Assembly: GCA_020638975.1 (NCBI GenBank) | Contig: JACKHN010000007.1 | Span: forward strand, 1 to 64,000 | Direction of reading: 5' to 3' | Length of the DNA stretch: 64,000 nucleotides | Source: Planctomycetaceae bacterium | Lineage (GTDB): Bacteria; Planctomycetota; Planctomycetia; Pirellulales; Pirellulaceae | Part shown: one piece after another, positions 16,900 through 24,965 of the stretch | Layout of the letters: each line of letters opens with the position of its first letter | Numbering within the stretch: the stretch's first letter is position 1 | Translations under genes and position numbers: made by a program | The notes under the pieces: model-generated | What the model saw: the letters and a program-made list of their open reading frames with translations, nothing else | What the model was told of the DNA's origin: nothing | Databases searched by the model: none

Positions 16900-17697
16900 T
16901 TGCGATTTGGAATCGCCTTGCTTCTTGCTTCGCTCGTCACGGGGTGTGCCACCGTGCGCACGGTGCCCACGTTGCCGGAAGATTTGAGTGTCGTGCGCGA
17001 TCAGCTGGTCGTCTACAGCGACTTCAAACTCGCGACTCGCCATCGATTGGTCGAAGAGTTGGTGGCATTGCGAGGCGATATCTCGGAGCAGTTGGCAGTT
17101 CCTGTTTCCGACGAGCCGATCCATATCTACTTGTTCGACAATGCGGAGACTTACAAAAAGTACATCGAACGGCACTTCCCTGCGTTGCCGGATCGGCGAG
17201 CGTTCTTCGTCGAAAGTGACACGCGGTTGACCGTGTATGCCCAGTGGGGCGATCGTGTTGCGGAGGATTTGCGGCATGAAGTGACGCACGGCTACTTGCA
17301 CTCCGTGATTCCCAATACGCCGCTGTGGCTGGATGAAGGGATCGCGGAATACTTCGAGACACCACGTGGCTGGGATGGATTGCATCTGGCACATGTGAAA
17401 CTGCTCGACGCGCAAGCCAGCAAGGGGATGTGGAAGCCTGACCTTTCACGCCTTGACAAACTAACGGCCATCGATGAGATGACGCAACGCGACTATGCCG
17501 AGTCGTGGTTGTGGCTGCACTTTTTTCTTCAAACAACGCGGGAACGGCAGGTCCTGTTGCAACATCACTTGAACACGTTGCACGAAAAGGCACAGGCGCC
17601 GCCTTTTTCCCAGATCGTCTTCAATGCCGAGCCCGATGCCGCGTACACAGTCCTTGATCACCTACGGACGCTTGCGGAAGCAAATCGTGTAGAATGA
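16900..17697 (+). CDS. Lipoprotein zinc metallopeptidase-like protein
   Basis: A 265-residue protein starting at TTG 16900, supported by AGGAG at 16888-16892. The signal peptide ends in the lipobox LVTGC (12-16), so Cys16 should be lipidated. The catalytic HEVTH motif lies at 126-130 and WLDEGIAEYF at about 143-152 supplies the third zinc ligand, a gluzincin arrangement similar to DUF1570/peptidase MA-like proteins. The substrate is unknown. It is 25 bases upstream of the enolase-like gene and so probably in the same transcript. A related architecture recurs in the exported protein at 23294-24712. Confidence 0.82.
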   Translation: MRFGIALLLASLVTGCATVRTVPTLPEDLSVVRDQLVVYSDFKLATRHRLVEELVALRGDISEQLAVPVSDEPIHIYLFDNAETYKKYIERHFPALPDRRAFFVESDTRLTVYAQWGDRVAEDLRHEVTHGYLHSVIPNTPLWLDEGIAEYFETPRGWDGLHLAHVKLLDAQASKGMWKPDLSRLDKLTAIDEMTQRDYAESWLWLHFFLQTTRERQVLLQHHLNTLHEKAQAPPFSQIVFNAEPDAAYTVLDHLRTLAEANRVE

Positions 17698-17722
17698 GGA
17701 CTCGACTTGAAAGCGAGTACTC

Positions 17723-19147
17723 ATGAAGATCAAGCTCCAACAAACCCGACTCGGGCTCCGCAATTCCACCACGCGACTCCCCTTTCGATACGGAAAGGCA
17801 TGTTTGACGCAATGTCCGCAAGCCATCTTCCAAGCGGTCATCGAAGTCGATGGGCGAGTCCAAGCGGGCTATAGCGGCGACTGTTTGCCGCCGAGTTGGT
17901 TCGACAAGTCGCCAGGGAAAGACTTCCATCAGCAAATCAAAGACATGCTGTGGGTGATCGCGGAGGCAGATGCGAGCTATCGAGCGGAATTAGCATCGCC
18001 ACAAGAGTTCTTTCCTGTGTGGCGAACCGTGTTGGAGCATGTCCAGGCCACGTGCGCACGAGCGGGCTTGCCGCCTCTGTTGGCGAGTTTCGGAGCAAGT
18101 GTCGTCGAGCGAGCGCTGCTCGATGCGATATGTCGGGTGGAACATTGTACGTTTGCACACGCCGTGCGCTACAACAAGTTTGGAATCGATCCGGGAGCCA
18201 TCCACGATTCACTGGCTGGGCTGGCACCGATCGATTGGTTGCCGCGTGAACCAACGCGTTCGATTTATGTACGACATACGGTTGGATTATCCGATCCGCT
18301 CACTTCGAGCGACATTCCGGTCGACGAACGACTGGATGACGGCTTCCCGCAGGCACTCGAAGAATACGTCGAACTTTGCGGGCTCCGGTATTTGAAGATC
18401 AAAGTATCCAATGATCTGGAGCGAGACATCGACCGTCTGAAGGTGATTTCCGCGATTGTGCAGCGAAATCGAGGTGACCACTACGGCGTTACATTGGATG
18501 GCAACGAACAATATGCAAATGCTGAAGACTTTGATGTGTTGATCGATGCGATTCAGAGTGAGTCGCAACTGAAGACGTTTTGGGCGAATGTGATCGCGGT
18601 TGAGCAACCGTTGGAACGCAGTATCGCACTCTCCGACGAACATACCGGCGGTATTCGCGACTTATCTAAAACAAAACCTGTCATCATCGACGAATCCGAC
18701 GGCACGCTTGATTCGTACAAAAATGCAATCGAAATCGGTTATCGTGGTGTAAGCAGCAAGAGTTGCAAAGGAGTTGTCAAGAGCTTGTTGAACGCTGGGC
18801 TCACTTGGTCGCATAACGATCGTGGTCAGACTCGTGACTACATCATGACGGGCGAAGACCTTTGCACGGTCGGAATTGTACCCGTGCAATCGGATCTTTG
18901 CCTCGTTGCCACCTTGGGGCTTGAACACATTGAACGCAACGGACATCACTATCATCGCGGCCTTTGGTACTTGCCGCGTCAGCAGCAGGCTGCTGCTCTC
19001 GCTGCACATGGTGATTTCTATGCGGAACAGCATGGCGTTGTCGCTCCGCAACTGGTCGATGGTCGCTTCGACATAGGCTCGTTACAATGCGAAGGGTTCG
19101 GCTTTGCAGTGGAACCTGATATGAGCGAGATGCGGACGCTGGTATAA
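17723..19147 (+). CDS. Enolase-superfamily enzyme (MLE/mandelate racemase-like)
   Basis: A 474-residue cytoplasmic protein. Barrel-end residues of the superfamily are visible: KIK (225-227) on the second strand, TLDGNE with Asp259/Asn261 as metal ligands, EQP with Glu294, IDES with Asp323/Glu324, and SSKSCKG with Lys346/Lys349 as the possible second base. The N-terminal capping domain covers about residues 1-150. These enzymes abstract a proton alpha to a carboxylate; the KxK plus late Lys pattern resembles the muconate-lactonizing/dipeptide-epimerase subgroup. At 474 residues it is longer than the usual 350-400, so it may be a distinct subfamily. Specific reaction not assigned. Confidence 0.8.
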   Translation: MKIKLQQTRLGLRNSTTRLPFRYGKACLTQCPQAIFQAVIEVDGRVQAGYSGDCLPPSWFDKSPGKDFHQQIKDMLWVIAEADASYRAELASPQEFFPVWRTVLEHVQATCARAGLPPLLASFGASVVERALLDAICRVEHCTFAHAVRYNKFGIDPGAIHDSLAGLAPIDWLPREPTRSIYVRHTVGLSDPLTSSDIPVDERLDDGFPQALEEYVELCGLRYLKIKVSNDLERDIDRLKVISAIVQRNRGDHYGVTLDGNEQYANAEDFDVLIDAIQSESQLKTFWANVIAVEQPLERSIALSDEHTGGIRDLSKTKPVIIDESDGTLDSYKNAIEIGYRGVSSKSCKGVVKSLLNAGLTWSHNDRGQTRDYIMTGEDLCTVGIVPVQSDLCLVATLGLEHIERNGHHYHRGLWYLPRQQQAAALAAHGDFYAEQHGVVAPQLVDGRFDIGSLQCEGFGFAVEPDMSEMRTLV

Positions 19148-19193
19148 GCGGTCGGCGGTCAGCCATCAGCGTTTGAGGCGAATAGTTCATTCC

Positions 19194-19250
19194 GTAGGGT
19201 CCGCTGAGCGGACCAACAATTCCACCAAATGTCCGCACAGCGGACCCTAC
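19194..19250. repeat. Family A dispersed palindrome, copy 2
   Basis: Two arms of about 20 bp (GGGTCCGCTGAGCGGACC and GTCCGCACAGCGGACCC) with one mismatch, separated by an A/T-rich loop (aacaattccaccaaat) that differs from the other copies. It lies between the enolase-like and MetE-like genes and could fold as a strong hairpin in the transcript. Confidence 0.85.
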
Positions 19251-19276
19251 AACAACAGCCTACCTGAGAGAGTCAG

Positions 19277-20266
19277 ATGATCAAAACCACGGTTGTTGGC
19301 AGCTATCCGGTTCCAACATGGCTGCAAGTCTTCAGCACTCGACAGAGTCTACGCGACGCGATCCTCGCGGTTGTCAAGACACAGGAACTTGCTGGCATCG
19401 ACGTGGTCGCGGACGGCGAGCTATATCGCTGGGATGTGAACCACGCTGAAACCAACGGGATGATTGACTTCTTCGTTCGACCGCTGGACGGCGTCAACTC
19501 GGTTCTTTCGACCGAACAACTTGCCGTTTGGCGAAGTAAGCCGGGAAACCAGTTTCGTGCGAAGCCGCCTGGCATTGTCGTTGGTCCGTTGCACGCAGGG
19601 ACGCTTGATTTGAAGTCCGATTACGAAATGTATCGTGATCTGACCACCAAACCGAAGAAGTTCACCGTCACCAGCCCGTACATGCTCGCCAAGATGCTGG
19701 CCGATCAGCACTACGACGATCTTGAAGCGTTAGTGATGGGGCTGGCCGATGTGCTCAAGCAGCAACTCGAGGGCATCGACGCGGACGTCATTCAAATTGA
19801 CGAAGCCAACGTCACTGGCAATGCTGACGACGGGCCAATCGCGGCGGCCGGAATCAATCGCGTATTGGAAGGCGTGAAGACGGAGAAGGCAGTCCATCTG
19901 TGCTACGGCAATTACGGTGGGCAAACGATTCAGAAAGGAACGTACGACAAGCTTGTCGCCTTCCTAAACGCTCTCGAAGCCGATCACGTCGTGTTGGAAA
20001 TCGCGAGACGTCCCGCTGAGGAGTTGGCGATGTTAAAGGATGTCAAGCCGGAACTTGGGCTCGGGATCGGTGTCATCGACATCAAAGACAACGAAGTCGA
20101 AACGCCGGAATTGGTCGCCAAGAGAATCGAGCAAGCCGCAACTGAACTTGGCATAGAACGTATCAAGTACGTTCACCCCGATTGCGGCTTCTGGATGCTG
20201 CCGCGAAGCGTCTCGGATGGAAAGATGCGAGCGTTGGTGAAGGGGCGAGATTTGTTTGGCGGTTGA
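19277..20266 (+). CDS. MetE C-terminal-like (cobalamin-independent methionine synthase family) protein
   Basis: A 329-residue protein beginning MIKTTVVGSYPVP, the typical opening of MetE C-terminal-domain proteins. The zinc-site motifs are HLCYGNYGG and YVHPDCGFWML, and IQIDEANV is the inner-strand motif. It matches stand-alone methionine-synthase-II-like proteins that transfer methyl groups to thiols, but lacks the MetE N-terminal half, so the methyl donor and acceptor are unknown. It could use a corrinoid or methylated thiol (inference). It is convergent with the DUF447 gene. Confidence 0.85.
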   Translation: MIKTTVVGSYPVPTWLQVFSTRQSLRDAILAVVKTQELAGIDVVADGELYRWDVNHAETNGMIDFFVRPLDGVNSVLSTEQLAVWRSKPGNQFRAKPPGIVVGPLHAGTLDLKSDYEMYRDLTTKPKKFTVTSPYMLAKMLADQHYDDLEALVMGLADVLKQQLEGIDADVIQIDEANVTGNADDGPIAAAGINRVLEGVKTEKAVHLCYGNYGGQTIQKGTYDKLVAFLNALEADHVVLEIARRPAEELAMLKDVKPELGLGIGVIDIKDNEVETPELVAKRIEQAATELGIERIKYVHPDCGFWMLPRSVSDGKMRALVKGRDLFGG

Positions 20267-20615
20267 GCGAACCCAATGGTCACAGTAGTGCGGGATGTTG
20301 GAGCCGTCGTTGGATGGAGACCAAGTCGTTCCTATCTTTGACTCTTTACCGCAACGCGGTTTCACATCGTAGCCCAGGGTCGCGGTCTGCCGCGCACCCT
20401 GGGTTTGCAAAGCTAACAATCGTTTACGCTGAAGGCGTTATACATAGCCGACGGACGGTGCAATTTGCGTAACGCCTTCAGCGTATAAAATCCGTCGTTC
20501 AACAATCCTAGGGTGCGCGGCAGACCGCGACCCTAGGCTAGGTTGTCGAACCGCTTCGCGGTAAAGAATAGGCGATATTTCCTTCTCATGCGACTATCAA
20601 TTCACACTCGTGGCA
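20267..20615. other. Convergent intergenic region filled by a nested palindrome
   Basis: The gap between the MetE-like gene and the convergent DUF447 gene. Most of it is the nested inverted repeat at 20343-20567. No small gene is supported. Confidence 0.7.
20343..20567. repeat. Nested long palindrome (family E)
   Basis: The outer arms at 20343-20403 and 20507-20567 are each 61 bp and align without gaps as an inverted repeat. They are near-identical around GGGTCGCGGTCTGCCGCG and more diverged at the outer ends (ttaccgc/gcggtaa). A second inverted repeat is nested inside, with a 16-bp perfect core (TACGCTGAAGGCGTTA at 20425-20440 against 20470-20485). It lies at the 3' ends of two convergent genes, where it could act as a two-way transcription terminator. 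Confidence 0.87.
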
Positions 20616-21188
20616 CTAGGATTCGCTCACGTACGCTCTCGCGATGCAATCCACTAGCATCGCAAAGGCTCGCCGTTCTTGCTCGCCCGCCGTTTTGTCA
20701 ACGAGCACCTGAAGTCGCGTCATTGCGTCGCGGATCTCGGATTGCGGCAAGAACTTGGTTCTCGTTGCCAGGATGGCCGCTTCCAACACCGCGTGCTTCG
20801 CGCGGTTGAAGCCGAAGAAGTCGCGAATGTGGCCATGGTCGACGATTTCGCATTCGATGCGAGTTCGATCTTCTCGATCGTTCAGATCGGTAACGCGAAA
20901 TGCGTACCAGCGGCAGCTCTCCGCCAGAATGACACCTTCAACGAGCTTCGCCGGGAAAGTCGACGGGGTTTCGTCAAATTGATTGATCGCAGCGCGGGCA
21001 ATCAACTCGACATCATCCGTCACATGCAAGACACCTTCACCAATACGTTTCAAGTTCTGATAGGTGCGAGAAGTCTTGTAGGGCTTCAGGACAAAGCGTG
21101 TCAGCGGCGTATCGACTTCCGGCCCCATCGGCGAGATGTTCGGCGAACCGTCGTTGTTCAACGTGGTGACTACGCCTTCGAGGATCAT
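20616..21188 (-). CDS. DUF447 family protein (flavin-reductase-like split barrel)
   Basis: A 190-residue protein opening MILEGVVTTLNNDGSPNISPMGPEV and containing PYKTSRTYQNL and a central FRVTDLNDREDRTRIECEIV, the DUF447 pattern. The fold is related to FMN-binding split barrels. From family knowledge, DUF447 occurs mainly in methanogens, methylotrophs and planctomycetes, organisms with tetrahydromethanopterin-linked C1 metabolism. Here it is one base downstream of pabA and in the same operon. Since 4-aminobenzoate is a precursor of both folate and methanopterin, a role in pterin-cofactor metabolism is a reasonable inference, not shown by the sequence. Confidence 0.83.
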   Translation of the reverse strand: MILEGVVTTLNNDGSPNISPMGPEVDTPLTRFVLKPYKTSRTYQNLKRIGEGVLHVTDDVELIARAAINQFDETPSTFPAKLVEGVILAESCRWYAFRVTDLNDREDRTRIECEIVDHGHIRDFFGFNRAKHAVLEAAILATRTKFLPQSEIRDAMTRLQVLVDKTAGEQERRAFAMLVDCIARAYVSES

Positions 21189-21189
21189 G

Positions 21190-21849
21190 TCAAAAAGTCA
21201 CCGGGGTAGAAGGGAGTTGAAACGACGGGGCAGGGCAGGGGAGACGCTCGGGCCGCGTGTTTGGCAGCACGCTCGAAGTGAGACCGGCGAGTCGCAGGAA
21301 ATTTGCGAGTAGCTGAAAGCCATGCTCTGTCAGAATCGACTCGGGGTGGAATTGCATGCCAACGATCGGAGCTTGCTGGTGCTGGACTCCCATGACGATA
21401 CCAGCTTCTGTTTGGCTCGTGACGATCAAGTCGGCTGGCAGTGTCGAGCGATCAACGATCAACGAGTGGTATCGGCAGACGGAAAACGGGCTTGGAGTGG
21501 ACTGATAAATGCTGGAATCATGATGAAAAAGAAGGCTGGTTCGACCATGCATCGGTTGAGGGCTGCGCGTGATCGTCGCACCGAAGGCGGCGGCGATCGT
21601 CTGATGACCGAGGCACACTCCCAGCATCGGTATCGATTGCCAAAGTTCGCGAACCACGTCCAAGGAACAACCGGCTTCGTTCGGTGTGCAGGGGCCAGGC
21701 GACAAGACGATGGCTGCGGGCGACATCTTTCGAATGGCGTCAGCATCAATCGCATCGTTACGAACGACCTGCGTCTCTTGTCCCAATCGCTCGAAGTAGC
21801 GAGCGAGGTTGAAGACGAAGCTGTCGTAATTGTCGATCAGTAGGATCAT
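21190..21849 (-). CDS. pabA: Aminodeoxychorismate synthase glutamine amidotransferase subunit
   Basis: A 219-residue class I glutamine amidotransferase. It opens MILLIDNYDSFVFNL and has the nucleophile Cys79 in GVCLGHQ and His168/Glu170 in FHPES. It supplies ammonia to PabB for making 4-amino-4-deoxychorismate; the family is shared with anthranilate synthase (TrpG), and pairing with a PIKGT-type PabB favours the PabA role. The ATG at 21849 is chosen because the conserved N-terminus starts there; the frame is open further upstream but not conserved. It lies 41 bases after pabB and one base before the DUF447 gene. A tail of about 30 Pro/Ser-rich residues extends past the usual end. Confidence 0.9.
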   Translation of the reverse strand: MILLIDNYDSFVFNLARYFERLGQETQVVRNDAIDADAIRKMSPAAIVLSPGPCTPNEAGCSLDVVRELWQSIPMLGVCLGHQTIAAAFGATITRSPQPMHGRTSLLFHHDSSIYQSTPSPFSVCRYHSLIVDRSTLPADLIVTSQTEAGIVMGVQHQQAPIVGMQFHPESILTEHGFQLLANFLRLAGLTSSVLPNTRPERLPCPAPSFQLPSTPVTF

Positions 21850-21890
21850 GGTGATATCGGGAAGAGCGGTGAGGACTGCCCACCCTACGG

Positions 21891-23297
21891 TTAGCGAAGG
21901 GCTTTCAACATGCCCGTGGCTTTGTGCCAGGTTTCTTCGTACTCTTGCTGGGGGTTCGATTGAGCGACAATGCCGCCGCCGACGGGCAGTTGCCACCAGC
22001 CGCGACAGGCGGTAATCGTTCTTATCAGGATACTGAGGTCCATCGATCCATCAAACCCGATGTAACCGAGCGATCCGCAATACGCGCCGCGAGCGGTGGG
22101 CTCTAGTTCCGAGATGATCTCCATCGCACGCACCTTGGGTGCACCGGTGATCGATCCGCCAGGAAACGCCGCTCGAATCAAATCGAACGCCGTTTTTCCA
22201 TCGTCGAGGTGGCCTCGAATCGCGGAGACGAGATGCTGGACGTATTCGTAGGCTTCGAGTTCGCAAAGTTGAGTGACTTGCACGCTATCCGCGCGGCAGA
22301 CGCGTGACATGTCGTTGCGTAGCAAGTCGACGATCATCACGTTCTCGGCACGGTCCTTCTCGCTTTGACGCAAGTCGTCGGCAGCGAATAGGTCCGCTTC
22401 GGGTCTCGCGGTTCGCTGGCGAGTGCCCTTAATCGGGCGAGCTTCAACGCAGCCGTCTCGCACCTGGACGAATCGTTCGGGCGACGCACTAGCAATCTGA
22501 AAGTCGCCGAGATCGAAATAGCCCGCAAACGTCGCCGCGTTTCGCTCACGGAGTCGTAAGTAAAGTGAAATCGCATCGTCCGTTGCTGGGCAGAGTAATC
22601 GTTGCGATAGGTTGACTTGGAAGACATCGCCCGCGTAGATGTAATCGATCACACGTTGAACTGCGGTCAGGTAGCTCGCCCGTGAAAAATTACTTGTGAC
22701 GTGGTCGATACCTGCAACAGCGTGCTGTTGAGCCAGGTCCCTTGCACGCGGCAGGTGCTGCTCTTCAGAATGGCACCGGTTGCGTATCGGCCTCGAGCCA
22801 CGCTTCAAACTCAGCCAATCGGCGTCGACGCCCGTGCTTTGCGTGAACTCGGATCGGTTTCAGGAAAGCCCTGCGAGATGATCCACGATCGGTGTTCGAG
22901 ATGATCGAAGGCTTACGACCACATCATACAAGCCAATCCGCAATCTGCCGGCACAGCGAACTCATCGTTGCGAGGGGCGGGACTCGTTCAAAACTGCGAC
23001 ACAGAGTCATAGCTCAACAGTCCGGCGGCACCACCTTGGAACGGCGGCAATTTCAGGAACGGCATCTTATCGCCGTTTCAGTGTCGTCGCGATTCGTGAG
23101 AGCGGATGCGGTTTGCCTGCTTCGACCGCCATGTGCAGAAACGGATCCGTTGCGACAAACGAATACCGGCCGCGAGCGTTTCTTTGCAAAGCGCTATCGA
23201 GAAACAAGCAGAAAGGACGCTGAGACAACCGCCGAAAGACGTCGACCGCCTTTAGGCCTGAACTCAGTTCGCGAACGAGCGGAAGTTCAATCTTCAC
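21891..23297 (-). pseudogene. pabB: Aminodeoxychorismate synthase component I, disrupted by clustered indels
   Basis: The C-terminal chorismate-binding domain is intact in one frame (from about 22780 down to 21891). It includes the PIKGT motif with the lysine typical of PabB rather than TrpE, IVDLLRNDMSRV, and FPGGSITGAPK. The N-terminus is in another frame and starts at GTG 23297, overlapping the upstream stop as GTGA; it reads KIELPLVRELSSGLKA and on to DPFLHMA. Between about 22768 and 23072 the reading frame changes roughly seven times by single-base-scale indels. Each fragment still reads conserved PabB sequence, for example PPFQGGAAGLLSYD and EHRSWIISQGFPETD. Without the indels the protein would be about 469 residues, normal for PabB. 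It is either a very recent pseudogene or a local sequence error. Confidence 0.85.
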
Positions 23298-24712
23298 TGG
23301 CCGAGCCACTGCCTCGCGTATTGAGTCGCAATCGTCCGGTTTGCGAACACTCGGACGTCGGTTGCGGCGGCGGATCGCTGTTGAGCGTCGACGGTTTCCA
23401 AGGCCTCTTCGATCCATTTCGAGGCCATGTCCGCCGAATGAAAGATGTTCGCGTCCCGCTTCGCGCGACGTCCGTCGGGCACGGCCACGGTCGCCACAAA
23501 GTGTGGCCATTCTGCGAACGGGTCGGAGTACGGAAGCTTCTTGAGATGCAGCACGAGTCGCTTGTTCAGATCACCCAAGTCATCGCCGAAGTGCTTGTGG
23601 AATAGTTCAAGATTTTCAGGCACCACGCCGGGAGCAACCGTCTCGCCGATCGTTTCCAGCGGGCCTAGCTGACTGACCTCGCGAACGTAGTCATTGAAGT
23701 TCACTCGTTTGATCTTGGCCAAGTAGTGTGTCAGAGACCACGCCGACGCATATCCCGTCGAAGTCAAGCGACTTGCGATGACCGTCTGCTCGATCATGTG
23801 TCCGTCTGGCTGATCCGACTCGCGGCTCTTCAGATACATTTCCAATTCAAACATCCGCATGTCATTGACTTGGCCGGCGCCTTTCCACTTCAACCGACTG
23901 CCGAACGTGGTGGGAGCAAAGAACTCGGCAATCCCTTCACTCAACCACATGGGCCAGCGGGAAAGACGCTTTTGCACGCCGATGTTGTGCAGAATCTGAT
24001 GAGCTCCTTCGTGGGCGATCGTTGCGATGGACTGTTGGATCGCGAGTTCTGGCTTGACGCTCTTCAGTCGCGACTCTTCATACATTACGACGCGGTTGTC
24101 GAGAATGTTGTAGTAGGCCACCACTCCAGTCGGCATCCGCTGATAACGTTGGAACTCGTCTTCCGTGCGGAACATCACGACGACGAGCGGTACGTCGGGT
24201 TCGGCAATCTCGATCTTCTGTGCCTTGGCGTAGTTGGCGACGCCAGGAAACATCGTCTCCATAATGCGACTGGTCGCGAGCGCGAATTCCTCGCTGGTGT
24301 TGTAGACGTTCAGATAATGGCGTGTTTGATTTGTCTTGAAACCGGAAAACTCTTGGGCCAACAGCTGTGACGACAAGGCGTCTTTCGTGATCGGCTCGAA
24401 CTTGCGTTCCGTGAGCGTTGCGGCCTGCATTGGTCGAGGCACCAGTCGCCCGTCCGGCAACATCACAATGCGATAGTCGCCGACGTCGACCAACAATTTT
24501 GCCACGACGGGACTGCCGTCATCGTCCGCGGTCGCGATCGCCTCGTCGTTTCCAGCACGGACGGGGCCCGGTGGAATGTTCAGTCCGAATTCTCGCGGAT
24601 CGACTGGTCGCGGCGTTTGCGCGATGGCTTGAGAGACGATTAAGCAACAGAAGCACCATGCACAGCCGAGATGCATCATTGCAGCGATGCGAAAGTTGGC
24701 TGCGACACGCAT
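23294..24712 (-). CDS. DUF1570 family exported metallopeptidase-like protein
   Basis: A 472-residue protein with a signal peptide (about residues 8-31, ending AIAQ). The DUF1570 region has HEGAH (234-238) and WLSEGIAEFF with Glu259, a zinc HExxH gluzincin arrangement, plus a preceding YLNVYNTSEEFA stretch. Family members are exported and of unknown substrate. The stop overlaps the pabB GTG start, so this gene is the first of a four-gene run with pabB, pabA and DUF447, although no functional link is evident. It is divergent from the secretin-N protein gene. Confidence 0.88.
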   Translation of the reverse strand: MRVAANFRIAAMMHLGCAWCFCCLIVSQAIAQTPRPVDPREFGLNIPPGPVRAGNDEAIATADDDGSPVVAKLLVDVGDYRIVMLPDGRLVPRPMQAATLTERKFEPITKDALSSQLLAQEFSGFKTNQTRHYLNVYNTSEEFALATSRIMETMFPGVANYAKAQKIEIAEPDVPLVVVMFRTEDEFQRYQRMPTGVVAYYNILDNRVVMYEESRLKSVKPELAIQQSIATIAHEGAHQILHNIGVQKRLSRWPMWLSEGIAEFFAPTTFGSRLKWKGAGQVNDMRMFELEMYLKSRESDQPDGHMIEQTVIASRLTSTGYASAWSLTHYLAKIKRVNFNDYVREVSQLGPLETIGETVAPGVVPENLELFHKHFGDDLGDLNKRLVLHLKKLPYSDPFAEWPHFVATVAVPDGRRAKRDANIFHSADMASKWIEEALETVDAQQRSAAATDVRVFANRTIATQYARQWLGQ

Positions 24713-24864
24713 AGAGCGCTCCTTGACTGTCTCTCGAAAAGGGGCCCGAAATTGGGCGAATTGGGAACTTAGTCCGAAACAAGACCTCGCGCCTTGCGTT
24801 TAAATGATATCACAAGGAAGTTTCCCGGCGAATGCAAGGTCCAGACTCCCATTTTGCCGCAATT

Positions 24865-24885
24865 TCACTGGTGTAACTCCAGTGA
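24865..24885. promoter_or_regulatory. Small hairpin in the leader of the secretin-N protein gene
   Basis: Arms TCACTGG and CCAGTGA (7 bp, perfect) with a 7-base loop lie about 80 bases upstream of the preferred TTG start at 24966. No U-run follows, so it is not a simple terminator. Whether it has a role in the 5' leader is unknown; it is within the frame if translation starts further upstream. Confidence 0.35.
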
Positions 24886-24965
24886 GAGCAATTAGTATGG
24901 ATTCCGTATGCTCCTACTCGGGCAAAGTCTTCCTGAACGGGCTCAAATCTGACGGAGACAAGAAG

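Noticed and set aside
21891..23297. Programmed frameshifting in pabB
   Set aside because: About seven shifts in 300 bp with no slippery-site pattern cannot be a programmed event; damage or sequence error fits better.
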